Shown here piece after piece: positions 23,041-31,535 of a stretch of 64,000 nucleotides of DNA. How positions within the stretch are numbered: the first letter of the stretch is position 1; each line of letters opens with the position of its first letter. Origin of the DNA: Microbacterium halophytorum (GTDB lineage: Bacteria; Actinomycetota; Actinomycetes; Actinomycetales; Microbacteriaceae); the NCBI RefSeq assembly GCF_002970975.1, contig NZ_KZ672982.1, positions 248,001-312,000 on the forward strand, in the 5' to 3' direction. The translations under genes were made by a program, and so were the position numbers. Below the pieces are notes generated by a model, which worked only from the letters and a program-made list of their open reading frames with translations, did no database searches and had not been told where the DNA came from.

Positions 23041-23505
23041 TCATTCCGGGAAGGGGACGGGCTCACCGGCGGGGGCACCGGTGCTCTTCTCGCTGTCTAC
23101 CGCGTGCTGCAGGAGCACGACGGCCGCGACCTGGTCTACCACATTACGAGACCCCTTCTGCGTGCGGCCGGACTGCCGCAGCGCCGAGTGGGCCGTCACC
23201 GTCGACAGCCGCTCATCGACCAGACGCACGGGGACGCCCGTGTGAACGGCGATCGCACCCGCCAGCTCGCGAGCATCCTGCGTCGACGGCGTGTCATCTC
23301 CCCGCATGTTCAGAGGCAGCCCTACGACGAGCTCGATCGCCCCGTGCTCGGCGACGAGCTCGCCGATGCGGGCGACGGAGCGCTCGTCCCGAGGTACGGT
23401 CTCCACGGGAACGGCGAGCATGCCGTCGGCGTCGCAGCGCGCGACGCCGACCCTGGCCCGACCGGGGTCGATGCCGAGGCGCACGCCGCGCCGGAACTCG
23501 CCCAC
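23041..23505 (-). CDS. ruvX: RuvX/YqgF-family Holliday junction resolvase-like protein
   Basis: RNase H-fold protein of 154 residues, implicated in pre-16S rRNA end processing (YqgF) and annotated as a Holliday junction resolvase. RLGIDPGRARVGVARCDADG gives the first catalytic Asp. ELVVGLPLNMRGDDTPS and VRLVDERLSTVTAHSALR supply the other acidic residues, and VDQVAAVVLLQ ends the fold. The start is taken at a GTG (23503-23505) just after the alaS stop. A second GTG six codons in is possible. The Shine-Dalgarno is weak, so coupling to alaS is likely. Confidence 0.9.
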   Translation of the reverse strand: MGEFRRGVRLGIDPGRARVGVARCDADGMLAVPVETVPRDERSVARIGELVAEHGAIELVVGLPLNMRGDDTPSTQDARELAGAIAVHTGVPVRLVDERLSTVTAHSALRQSGRTQKGSRNVVDQVAAVVLLQHAVDSEKSTGAPAGEPVPFPE

Positions 23506-23507
23506 GC

Positions 23508-26168
23508 CTACAGGGCCTCGACGGCGCGTCGCACGGCGTCGAGCGCCGCGGGGATCGCCGCGGCGTCCTGCCCGCCGCCCTGCGCGAGGTCGGGCTTGCC
23601 GCCGCCGCCTCCGCCGAGCACACCGCTCGCGAGCTTGACGAGGTCGCCCGCCCTCGCTCCGGCGGCGCGCGCCGCGTCGTTCGTCGCGACGACGACCACT
23701 GGCCGCCCGTTCGACTCGCCCGCGAGCGCGATGATCGCCGGCTCCGAGCCGAACCGCTCGCGCACCTGTGTGACGAGGCTGCGCACGTCGTCGCCCGATG
23801 CGACGTCGCCGACAGGCTCCGCGACGAGCGCGATGCTGCCGATGCGGGCGGCCTTCACCGCGAGCTCCGGGACCCGCTGCTGCAACTGGGCCTGCTCGAA
23901 CTGCGCGATCTTCTTCTCGGCGGCCTTCAGGCCGCTGGAGAGCTCGGCGACGCGGTCGACCAGCTTGTCCCGCGGCGTCTTCAGCGCGCCGGAGAGCTCG
24001 GCCACGAGAGCGCGCTCGCGGTTCAGGGCGCGCAGGGCGTCCTGCCCCACGAGTGCCTCGATGCGGCGGTTCGCCGCGCCGACGGACGACTCGCTCGTGA
24101 GCGAGATCAGGCCGATCTCGCTGCTGGATGCGACGTGGGTTCCGCCGCAGAGCTCGCGCGACCACGGGCCACCGATGTCGACCATCCTGACGCGGTCGCC
24201 GTACTTCTCGCCGAACAGGGCCGTCGCCCCCGCCGCCTTCGCCTCGTCGATCGGGAGCACGCGCGTCGTCACCTCGAGCGCGTTCGCGACGGCACCGTTG
24301 GCGATCTCCTCGATCTCGCTCTTCGTGGCATCCGACAGGGCCTGGTTCCACGAGAAGTCGAAGCGGAGGTAGCCGGCGCGGTTGAGCGAACCCGCCTGCG
24401 TGGCCCCCTTGCCGAGCGTGTCGCGGAGCGCGGCGTGCACGAGGTGGGTCGCGGAGTGGGCGCGCTGCGCCGATCGGCGGTTGGCGGCGTCGACGATCGT
24501 CGTCGCCGGCTGGTCGACGCCGACCTCGCCCGCCGTGACGAGCACGGTGTGGCTGACGAGGCCGGGCACGGGGCGCTGCACGTCGAGCACCTCGAGCTCG
24601 TAGCCGGGGCCGACGATCGTGCCCTTGTCGGCGACCTGTCCGCCGGACTCCGCGTAAAGCGCCGTCTCAGCGAGGATCACCTCGGCCGTCTGGCCTTCGG
24701 CGGCAGCGGCGGCCGGCGCGCCGTCGACGATCACGCCGAGCACCCGCGTCGCGGTCTCGAGGTCGTCGTAGCCCGTGAACGTCGTCTCTCCGAGCGCCCG
24801 GAACTGGCTGTACACGCCGACGTCGGCGATCGCGCGCTTGCGCGAGCGCGCGTCCTCCTTGGCGCGCTCGCGCTGGGCCTTCATCAGGGAGTCGAAGCCG
24901 TCGCGATCGACGCCGAGACCCGCCTCGTCGGCGATCTCGAGCGTCAGGTCGATCGGGAAGCCGTAAGTGTCGTGCAGGAGGAACGCCTGGTCGCCCGCGA
25001 GCGAAGCGGCTCCGGCCCTCTTCGCCTTGTCGACGGCGGTGTCGAGGATGGTCGAGCCGGCCGTCAGCGTTCGCAGGAACGTCTCCTCCTCCGCGAAGGC
25101 GTACGACGAGATGCGCGACCAGTCGGTCTCGAGCTCGGGGTACGTCTGCTTCATCGCGTCGCGCGACGCCGTGAACAGCTCGGGGAAGACGGCCTCCTCG
25201 ACGCCCAGGAGCCGCATGGACCGGACGGTGCGGCGCATCAGGCGGCGCAGGATGTACCCGCGCCCCTCGTTCGACGGCGTGACGCCGTCGGAGAGCAGCA
25301 TCAGGGACGAGCGCACGTGGTCGGCGATCACGCGGAAGCGCACGTCGTCGTCGTGCTCCGCGCCGTAGCGCTTGCCGCTCAGTTCGCTCGCGAGGTCGAG
25401 CACCGGCCTGACCTGGTCGGTCTCGTACATGTTCTCGACGCCCTGCTTCAGGAACGCGACGCGCTCGAGCCCCATGCCGGTGTCGATGTTCTTCTGCGGC
25501 AGGCTGCCGACGATGTCGAACTCCGTCTTGCCCCGGACGTTCTCGATCCGGTCCTGCATGAAGACCAGGTTCCAGATCTCGATGAAACGGGTGTCGTCGA
25601 CCGCTGGTCCGCCGTCTGCGCCGTAGCGGGGGCCGCGGTCGAAGAAGATCTCCGAGTCGGGGCCGCCAGGGCCCGGCTGGCCCGTGTTCCAGTAGTTGTC
25701 GGCGCGGCCGAGGCGCTGGATGCGGCTCGGGCTGATGCCGATCTCCTCGGCCCAGATGTCGTGGGCCTCGTCGTCCGTCTCGTAGATCGTGACCCAGAGG
25801 TCCTTCTCGTCGAAGCCGAGGCCGCCGTCGGCCTCGCTCGACGTCAGGAGCTCCCAGGCGTACGAGATGGCGCCCTGCTTGAAGTAGTCGCCGAACGACC
25901 AGTTGCCGAGCATCTGGAAGAACGTGCCGTGGCGGGCGGTCTTGCCGACCTCCTCGATGTCGTTCGTCCTGATGCACTTCTGCACGTCCGCGATGCGCGG
26001 GTGCGGCGCGGGAACGACGCCGGTGAGGTACGGGATGAACGGCACCATACCGGCGACCGTGAACATCAGCGACGGGTCGTCGGAGACCAGCGACGCCGAC
26101 GGAACGATCTGATGGCCGTTCTTCTCGAAGTAGTCGAGGTAGAGCTTCGCGATGTCGGCGGTCTTCAT
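23508..26168 (-). CDS. alaS: alanyl-tRNA synthetase
   Basis: Class II synthetase of 886 residues with editing and C-Ala domains. The catalytic core has TFFQMLGNWSFGDYFKQGAI (motif 2 region). The editing site has SATHLVHAALRDTLG and ELCGGTHVASSSEIG, the HxxxH and CxxxH zinc motifs. The C terminus ends with a glycine-rich segment and QDAAAIPAALDAV. It lies 69 bases after a small membrane protein gene and ahead of ruvX. Confidence 0.98.
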   Translation of the reverse strand: MKTADIAKLYLDYFEKNGHQIVPSASLVSDDPSLMFTVAGMVPFIPYLTGVVPAPHPRIADVQKCIRTNDIEEVGKTARHGTFFQMLGNWSFGDYFKQGAISYAWELLTSSEADGGLGFDEKDLWVTIYETDDEAHDIWAEEIGISPSRIQRLGRADNYWNTGQPGPGGPDSEIFFDRGPRYGADGGPAVDDTRFIEIWNLVFMQDRIENVRGKTEFDIVGSLPQKNIDTGMGLERVAFLKQGVENMYETDQVRPVLDLASELSGKRYGAEHDDDVRFRVIADHVRSSLMLLSDGVTPSNEGRGYILRRLMRRTVRSMRLLGVEEAVFPELFTASRDAMKQTYPELETDWSRISSYAFAEEETFLRTLTAGSTILDTAVDKAKRAGAASLAGDQAFLLHDTYGFPIDLTLEIADEAGLGVDRDGFDSLMKAQRERAKEDARSRKRAIADVGVYSQFRALGETTFTGYDDLETATRVLGVIVDGAPAAAAAEGQTAEVILAETALYAESGGQVADKGTIVGPGYELEVLDVQRPVPGLVSHTVLVTAGEVGVDQPATTIVDAANRRSAQRAHSATHLVHAALRDTLGKGATQAGSLNRAGYLRFDFSWNQALSDATKSEIEEIANGAVANALEVTTRVLPIDEAKAAGATALFGEKYGDRVRMVDIGGPWSRELCGGTHVASSSEIGLISLTSESSVGAANRRIEALVGQDALRALNRERALVAELSGALKTPRDKLVDRVAELSSGLKAAEKKIAQFEQAQLQQRVPELAVKAARIGSIALVAEPVGDVASGDDVRSLVTQVRERFGSEPAIIALAGESNGRPVVVVATNDAARAAGARAGDLVKLASGVLGGGGGGKPDLAQGGGQDAAAIPAALDAVRRAVEAL

Positions 26169-26237
26169 GACGGGAGGATGTGTCCTTGCTCGTGCGTGAG
26201 TGCTGGCCGGGGTGTGCGGCCTGGTGGGCGGCGCGGG

Positions 26238-26408
26238 TCAGCCGCGCGTCTGCTCGGCGTAGTAGGCCTCTGCGAGGCGGTCGGTGAACTCCGTCACGCG
26301 GGCGTCGACCTTGGCGAGCACTTCGTGCCCGCGCGGGTCCTTGTTCATGAAGTGCGCGGCGACGAAGCCGCCGATGATGCCGAGCAGGAACCACAGCAGA
26401 TTCTTCAT
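26238..26408 (-). CDS. small membrane protein between rpsD and alaS
   Basis: 56 residues starting MKNLLWFLLGIIGGFVAAHF, one N-terminal transmembrane helix, then a short soluble part (NKDPRGHEVLAKVDARVTEF). The ATG at 26406-26408 has AAGGG 7 bases upstream and is preferred to one 33 bases further up. A small protein of this kind sits beside alaS in many actinobacteria, but no function is known to me. The helix carries a GxxG-type small-residue face, which could mediate contacts in the membrane. Confidence 0.75.
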   Translation of the reverse strand: MKNLLWFLLGIIGGFVAAHFMNKDPRGHEVLAKVDARVTEFTDRLAEAYYAEQTRG

Positions 26409-26477
26409 GACGCCCTTTCCGGATTCAGTCGTTCTCCCCATCGTAGCGACTGCGGAGATCCGGACGCGCCGGGTACG

Positions 26478-26513
26478 GCGAAGGGCGCCGGGGATGACCC
26501 CGACGCCCTTCGC
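26478..26513 (-). terminator. intrinsic hairpin downstream of rpsD
   Basis: Stem GCGAAGGGCG / CGCCCTTCGC with inner CGGGG / CCCCG and a short loop. It lies about 110 bases past the rpsD stop and before the small membrane gene. The structure is symmetric and lacks a long T-run on either side. Confidence 0.7.
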
Positions 26514-26620
26514 AGCAGGAAGCCGTATCAGCGACCCGCGTAGGTCAGGTCAGCTGACGCTGACCCTCCCCGTACACAGTGCCCTCGGGCCGCTGACGCG
26601 GCCGCTCGTGCTACGCGGGC

Positions 26621-27250
26621 CTAGCGGCCGGCGTAGTACTCGACGACGAGCTGCACGTCACAGGTGACGGGCACCTCGGCGCGCTTCGGGCGGCGCACCA
26701 GCGTCGCGTGGAGCTTGTCGAGCTCGACCTCGAGGTAGCCCGGAACCGGGGGCAGCACCTCGGCATGACCGCCGGCGGCCGCGACCTGGAAGGGCTCGGT
26801 GCCCTCGCTGCGCTCCTTGACGTGGATCGTCTGGCCCGGCTTCACGCGGAAGCTGGGGCGATCGACGATCTTGCCGTCCACGAGGATGTGGCGGTGCACG
26901 ACGAACTGGCGGGCCTGCGACGTCGTGCGGGCGAAGCCCGAACGCAGCACGAGCGCGTCCAGACGCATCTCGAGCAGCTCGACCAGGTTCTCACCGGTCA
27001 GGCCGTCGGTGCGGCGGGCTTCCTTGTAGGCGATCTGCAGCTGCTTCTCGCGGATGCCGTACTGCTCGCGCAGACGCTGCTTCTCCTTGAGGCGAACCGC
27101 GTAGTCGCTGTCGGCCTTGCGCTTCGTCCGGCCGTGGGGGCCGGGGCCGTAGGGACGCTTCTCCATGTAGCGAGCGGCCTTGGGCGTCAGCGCCACGCCG
27201 AGGGCGCGCGACAGACGGACCTTGCGGCGGTCCTGAGACTTGGTAACCAT
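26621..27250 (-). CDS. rpsD: 30S ribosomal protein S4
   Basis: Primary 16S rRNA-binding assembly protein, 209 residues. N terminus is MVTKSQDRRKVRLSRALGVA. S4 domain: RLDALVLRSGFARTTSQARQ then FVVHRHILVDGKIVDRPSF. The cysteine zinc site of some S4 proteins is absent (C-minus form). The ATG at 27248-27250 with AAAGGAA upstream is preferred over one 12 bases earlier. It is a stand-alone rpsD near alaS, away from rpoA, as seen in this family. A TAAGCT at 27380-27385 (minus sense) may be its -10. Confidence 0.96.
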   Translation of the reverse strand: MVTKSQDRRKVRLSRALGVALTPKAARYMEKRPYGPGPHGRTKRKADSDYAVRLKEKQRLREQYGIREKQLQIAYKEARRTDGLTGENLVELLEMRLDALVLRSGFARTTSQARQFVVHRHILVDGKIVDRPSFRVKPGQTIHVKERSEGTEPFQVAAAGGHAEVLPPVPGYLEVELDKLHATLVRRPKRAEVPVTCDVQLVVEYYAGR

Positions 27251-27448
27251 GATTCCTTTCACGTGGCCGCGGCTTTCGCGTGCCGACGGACGTACATCCC
27301 CGCGCCTCCCTGATGACGGCGTACGCCGGACTGCCGTCGGGAACGCGGAGCGGGGTGTGCTCGTAGGACGAGCCGATCAAGCTTACCAAACGCCTCCCCG
27401 TGCGAGGATGTGCGGACGCCGACAATGCGCGGGCGCCTGCGGGGCTGG

Positions 27449-28804
27449 TCAGCCGCCCTCGACGATGCGGCGGATCTTGTCGAGCCGCTCGCCGATCTCC
27501 CGCTCGCCGCCGAGCGGGCGCGGCTCGTAGTAGCGGCGCCCCGCGAGCGCGTCCGGCAGGTACTGCTGCTTCACGACGCCGAGCGGGCTGTCGTGCGGGT
27601 AGCGGTAGCCCTTGCCGTGGCCGAGCCGCTTCGCCCCCGCGTAGTGGGCGTCGCGGAGGTGCAGCGGCACCGGCCCCATCCTGCCCGCCCGCACATCGGA
27701 GATCGCCTGGTCGATCGCCTGGATCGTCGCGGGCGACTTCGGCGCCGTCGCGAGGTAGATCGTCGCCTCCGCGAGCGGGATCCGCCCCTCCGGCATCCCG
27801 ATGAAGGCGACGGCGTCGGCCGCGGCCGACGCGATCTGCAGCGCGCGGGGGTCGGCGAGCCCGATGTCCTCCGCGGCGTGCACGACGAGCCTCCTGGCGA
27901 TGAAGCGCGCGTCCTCCCCCGCCTCGATCATCCGCGCGAGGTAGTGGACGGCCGCATCCGGATCGGATCCCCTGATCGACTTGATGAACGCGCTGATCAC
28001 GTCGTAGTGCTCGTCGCCCTGGCGGTCGTAGCGCAGCAGGGCGCGGTCGACCGCCCGCTCGACGTGCTCCTCGGCGACCTCGATGGGCGCATCCTGATCA
28101 GCGCTCCCCTCACCCGCGCCGTCTCCCGCCTCGGACGCCGCGACGCCCGCCGCCGCGTCGAGGGCCGTCAGCGCCCTCCGCGCGTCGCCGCTGGCGAGCT
28201 GGATGAGGCCGGTGCGCGCCTCGGGCGCCAGCCGTACGGCACCGCCGAGGCCGCGCGCATCGCCGACGGCGCGGTCGATGAGCTCGCCGAGGTCGTCGTC
28301 GGTCAGCGGCTTCAGCGTGAGCAGGAGGGAACGGGACAGCAGCGGGGATATCACCGAGAACGAGGGGTTCTCGGTCGTCGCCGCGATGAGGATCACCCAG
28401 CCGTTCTCGACGCCGGGCAGCAGGGCGTCCTGCTGCGCCTTGGTGAAGCGATGGATCTCGTCGAGGAACAGGATCGTCGACTGGCCGTACAGGTCGCGCT
28501 GATCGAGGGCCTCCTTCATCACCTCGCGCACGTCCTTGACACCGGCGGTGATGGCGCTCAGCTCGACGAAACGGCGCCCCGAGGAGCGCGCGATCGCCTG
28601 CGCCAGCGTCGTCTTGCCCGTGCCGGGAGGGCCCCACAGGATGACCGAGACCGTGCCCGGCTTCGACGCGGACGGGTCCGCGAGCGCAACGATCGGCGAG
28701 CCGGGCTTCAGCAGGTGCGCCTGCCCGGCGACCTCGTCGAGGGAGACGGGACGCATCCGCACGGCGAGCGGCGTCTGTCCGGTCATCAGAGGCGAAGAGG
28801 TCAC
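27449..28804 (-). CDS. rarA: replication-associated recombination protein RarA (MgsA) AAA ATPase
   Basis: Clamp-loader-like ATPase acting at stalled forks. 451 residues. [20 protein letters not shown] is the family start. Walker A is [15 protein letters not shown], Walker [18 protein letters not shown], sensor 1 [10 protein letters not shown]. The C-terminal tetramerisation region has [20 protein letters not shown] and [19 protein letters not shown]. Start taken as GTG 28802-28804, with GAGGG just before it; an ATG at 28786 is an alternative. It is divergent from the next small gene, with 56 bases between. Confidence 0.93.
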   Translation of the reverse strand: MTSSPLMTGQTPLAVRMRPVSLDEVAGQAHLLKPGSPIVALADPSASKPGTVSVILWGPPGTGKTTLAQAIARSSGRRFVELSAITAGVKDVREVMKEALDQRDLYGQSTILFLDEIHRFTKAQQDALLPGVENGWVILIAATTENPSFSVISPLLSRSLLLTLKPLTDDDLGELIDRAVGDARGLGGAVRLAPEARTGLIQLASGDARRALTALDAAAGVAASEAGDGAGEGSADQDAPIEVAEEHVERAVDRALLRYDRQGDEHYDVISAFIKSIRGSDPDAAVHYLARMIEAGEDARFIARRLVVHAAEDIGLADPRALQIASAAADAVAFIGMPEGRIPLAEATIYLATAPKSPATIQAIDQAISDVRAGRMGPVPLHLRDAHYAGAKRLGHGKGYRYPHDSPLGVVKQQYLPDALAGRRYYEPRPLGGEREIGERLDKIRRIVEGG

Positions 28805-28848
28805 GCCCTCAACCCTACGCGCGGCCTCGGACGCACCGGCTGGTGCCC

Positions 28849-28854
28849 TACGCT
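28849..28854 (+). promoter_or_regulatory. -10 element of a probable leaderless promoter
   Basis: TACGCT with 6 bases (GGTGCC) before the GTG start of the small membrane protein. No Shine-Dalgarno lies in between. Confidence 0.45.
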
Positions 28855-28860
28855 GGTGCC

Positions 28861-29148
28861 GTGGCACAGAGCAGGTCGAAGGCGCAGCGAGAAGAGCGCG
28901 AGAGGGCACAGCGGTACGAGGCGCGCCGGCGCCTCAACGACGAGCGGCAGGCCCGCCGACGGCGCGACAACGTGCTCGCCTCGATCGTCGGCGGCGGCGT
29001 CGTGGTCCTCGCGATCGCCGCCCAGGCCGTGTTCTACGAGGCCGGCCCCGGGGCAGGGCCCGAGCCGACGCCCCTGCAGACCAGTGACCTGCCGGACACG
29101 CCGGTTCCCGAGGACCCGAACCCGCTCCCGCTCGACGACGAGGGCTGA
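28861..29148 (+). CDS. small single-pass membrane protein resembling the N terminus of a membrane cyclophilin
   Basis: 95 residues. A charged coiled-coil-like N-terminal part ([20 protein letters not shown], then RRRRDN), one transmembrane helix ([20 protein letters not shown], near residues 42-61), and a proline/acidic tail. The layout (KAQREER ... RRRRDN - helix - FYEAGPG) resembles, from memory, the N-terminal anchor of actinobacterial peptidyl-prolyl isomerases found in this gene neighbourhood. Here the isomerase domain is absent and a stop follows the linker. The GTG at 28861 sits 6 bases after a TACGCT -10 element, so the mRNA is probably leaderless. Confidence 0.65.
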   Translation: MAQSRSKAQREERERAQRYEARRRLNDERQARRRRDNVLASIVGGGVVVLAIAAQAVFYEAGPGAGPEPTPLQTSDLPDTPVPEDPNPLPLDDEG

Positions 29149-29271
29149 CCGCCCGCGCTTCCGGCGGCGAGGGCGCCGCGAGGGGCGGAACGGCTCCACG
29201 CCGGCCGACCGATCCCGTAGGCTGGGAGGGTCCCTCGTCCTTTCTGCGGCTTGCCGCCCAAGGAGCCTCTT

Positions 29272-30858
29272 GTGAGCACCCCCGACCAGACCAACGACGC
29301 CCCGATCGAGCCTGAGGCCGCGCAGGACGCCGCGGCGCACGCCGAGACCGCTCAGCCCGCCGAGGCGCAGCAGCCCGAGCCGGCCGCCGAATCGGAGCAG
29401 CCGACGTCGGCGCCCGCCGCGGAGCAGGCTCCGGCGCCCGCCGAGGCGGAGCAGCCGACGCCCGAGCCAGCCGTACCGGCCGCGCCCGTTCCGACGCCCG
29501 AGCCCCCCGCGCAGGCCGCGCCCGTGCCGACGCCGCGGCCGATGCCCGGCCCGCGCCCGACGCCCGCCGCGATCCCGCATCCGAAGGCGCCCGTCGCGGC
29601 CTCGGTTCCCGCCGCCGCCGAGACGCCGACCGCCGAGGCCGAGCAGTGGGGCCGCATCGAGGACGACGGCTCGGTCTCCGTGCGCGAGGGCGACGCCTGG
29701 CGCGTCGTCGGCGAGTACCCTGACGGCACCCCCGACGAGGCGCTGGCGTACTTCACCCGCAAGTTCAACGACCTCGAGGTCCGCGTCGTCACGCTCGAGC
29801 AGCGCCGCGCGACGGGCGGCGCGTCCGCGTCCGACCTGCGCAAGCAGGCCGGTGCGCTGAAGGCAGAGGTCGTCGGAGCCGCGGCGGTCGGCGACCTGAT
29901 CGGCCTCGCCGGTCGCCTCGATGTGCTGACGGATGCACTCTCCGAGGCCAGCGCCGAGGAGCAGGCCGCACAGCGCGCGGCGGTCGACGCCGCCGTTGCC
30001 GAGCGCGAGGCGATCGTCGTCAAGGTCGAAGAGCTCGCGGCGCGCGACCCCAAGCAGGTGCAGTGGAAGCAGGCATCGGCCGAACTGGACGCGATCTTCG
30101 CGGAGTGGCAGCAGCACCAGAAGACCGGGCCCCGCCTGCCCAAGTCGGTCGCACAGGCGCTGTGGAAGCGCTTCCGCAACGCGCGCGCGAGCTTCGAGCG
30201 CAACCGCAGGGCGTTCTTCGCCCAGCTCGACGAGCAGCACAAGGGCGCGAAGGAGCGGAAGTCGCGCATCGTCGAGCGCGCGGAGGCGCTCGCGTCCCAG
30301 GGAGAGCAAGCCATCCCGACCTACCGCGCTCTCCTCGACGAGTGGAAGTCGGCCGGCCGCGCGGGTCGGAAGACCGATGACGCGCTCTGGGCCCGCTTCA
30401 AGGCCGCCGGCGACGTGCTCTACGGCGCCCGCGCCGAGCGCGACGCCGCGGAGCAGGAGGAGTCGCAGCCCCGCATCGCGGAGCGCGAGGCGCTGCTCGA
30501 GGAAGCCAAGGCCGTTGCGGACGAGAAGGACCTCGTGAAGGCGCGCAAGCTGCTCACCGGGATCCAGGACCGTTGGGAGGCCGTCGGCCGCATCTTCCCG
30601 CGCGAGGCCGAGCGCGCGCTCGACGCCAGGATGCGCCAGGTCGAGCAGGACCTGAAGCGCCGCGAGGACGTCGACTGGAAGAAGAACGACCCCCGCACCA
30701 AGGCCCGCGCGAACGACATGTCGCAGCAGCTCCTGGACGCCATCGCCGGCCTCGAGGCCGAGCTCGCCGCTGCCGAGGCGACCGGAGACAGGAAGAAGAT
30801 CGACGAAGCGCGCGAGGCGCTGGAGGCTCGACAGGCCTGGCTCCGCGCCATCGGCTGA
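29272..30858 (+). CDS. DUF349 domain protein
   Basis: 528 residues. Residues 1-125 are Ala/Pro/Glu-rich low complexity, probably disordered. After WGRIEDDGSVSVREGDAWRV come at least three DUF349 units, charged helical segments with conserved tryptophans (e.g. QWKQASAELDAIFAEWQQHQ, LLDEWKSAGRAG, LLTGIQDRWEAVGRIF). Function is unknown; family members are widespread in actinobacteria beside the Rel/RarA region. The GTG at 29272 has AGGAG 7 bases upstream and is preferred over an upstream ATG. TAGGCT at 29218-29223 is a candidate -10. A strong terminator follows. Confidence 0.88.
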   Translation: MSTPDQTNDAPIEPEAAQDAAAHAETAQPAEAQQPEPAAESEQPTSAPAAEQAPAPAEAEQPTPEPAVPAAPVPTPEPPAQAAPVPTPRPMPGPRPTPAAIPHPKAPVAASVPAAAETPTAEAEQWGRIEDDGSVSVREGDAWRVVGEYPDGTPDEALAYFTRKFNDLEVRVVTLEQRRATGGASASDLRKQAGALKAEVVGAAAVGDLIGLAGRLDVLTDALSEASAEEQAAQRAAVDAAVAEREAIVVKVEELAARDPKQVQWKQASAELDAIFAEWQQHQKTGPRLPKSVAQALWKRFRNARASFERNRRAFFAQLDEQHKGAKERKSRIVERAEALASQGEQAIPTYRALLDEWKSAGRAGRKTDDALWARFKAAGDVLYGARAERDAAEQEESQPRIAEREALLEEAKAVADEKDLVKARKLLTGIQDRWEAVGRIFPREAERALDARMRQVEQDLKRREDVDWKKNDPRTKARANDMSQQLLDAIAGLEAELAAAEATGDRKKIDEAREALEARQAWLRAIG

Positions 30859-30871
30859 CCGTTCCTCGCCC

Positions 30872-30904
30872 ACAACCGCCCCGGCCCCCGGTCGGGGCGG
30901 TTGT
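30872..30904 (+). terminator. intrinsic terminator after the DUF349 gene
   Basis: Perfect 12-bp stem ACAACCGCCCCG / CGGGGCGGTTGT around a 9-base loop, running into TTCTGT. It begins 14 bases past the DUF349 stop. Confidence 0.85.
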
Positions 30905-30953
30905 TCTGTCCACAGGGGTGCCGCGCCGCCCGCCGATGGTGGAGCCTGGTCGG

Positions 30954-31535
30954 ATGAGCGCCCCCCTGATCCGGATCGACCGTCTCTCCCCCGTCGAGCT
31001 GTCCGCCGCGAGGCTCGACGGAGACGTCTTCGAGCTCGGCGGCGGCTTCATGCCGGCGGACGCGCCCGAATGCTCGTCGCTCCGGGCCGCAACGCTCGCA
31101 AGTGCGTACGGGAGCGGCTTGGTCGCCGTCGGGCTGAGCGCCGCGTGGGTGCACGGCGCCGTGCCGGGAGAGCCGCTGCCGCACCTCGCCCAGCCGCTCC
31201 CCGGTGTGCGGGCGCGCGGGCGACGGCACATCATCGGCCTGCGCGTGCGCGACCGCCCGATCGAGCAGGGCGAGGCCGTCCGCGTCGGCGGCCTGTGGGT
31301 GCTGACGCCCGAGCGCACCCTGGGAGACATCGCTCTCGCTCTCGCCGCGGCCGAGACTCCGTCGCGCGGCAGGCGGCTCGCGAGCCGGGCCGACCGGGGA
31401 GACCTCGCCGCGGCGTACGCCGCCCTCTCGAGCGACGCCGCACGCGTCGCCGCGGCCATCCGGTGGCTCGAGGACCGGACGATGTCGAACAAGCGCGGCG
31501 CCCTGAGGGCGCTGCGCCAGGTCAGGCCGACGTGA
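30954..31535 (+). CDS. AbiEi-like protein of unknown function
   Basis: 193 residues. LIRIDRLSPVELSAARLDGD, then ATLASAYGSGLVAVGLSAAW and later VGGLWVLTPERTLGDIALAL. This pattern (a 'sAlWvHG' segment, then a beta strand before 'TpeRTlxDiA') resembles actinobacterial proteins annotated as AbiEi-family antitoxin or hypothetical. No toxin partner gene (AbiEii-like nucleotidyltransferase) is adjacent, so a working toxin-antitoxin pair is not supported. ATG at 30954 with GGAG 9 bases upstream. Its 3' end overlaps the end of rsh on the other strand by 14 bases. Confidence 0.65.
   Translation: MSAPLIRIDRLSPVELSAARLDGDVFELGGGFMPADAPECSSLRAATLASAYGSGLVAVGLSAAWVHGAVPGEPLPHLAQPLPGVRARGRRHIIGLRVRDRPIEQGEAVRVGGLWVLTPERTLGDIALALAAAETPSRGRRLASRADRGDLAAAYAALSSDAARVAAAIRWLEDRTMSNKRGALRALRQVRPT

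Noticed and set aside
21294..26543. A 1749-codon plus-strand open frame
   Set aside because: Antisense to aroE, mltG, ruvX and alaS; a composition artefact.
29272..29640. Pro/Ala/Glu repeats of the DUF349 N terminus as a DNA tandem repeat
   Set aside because: The pattern is low-complexity protein sequence without a fixed repeat unit at the DNA level.
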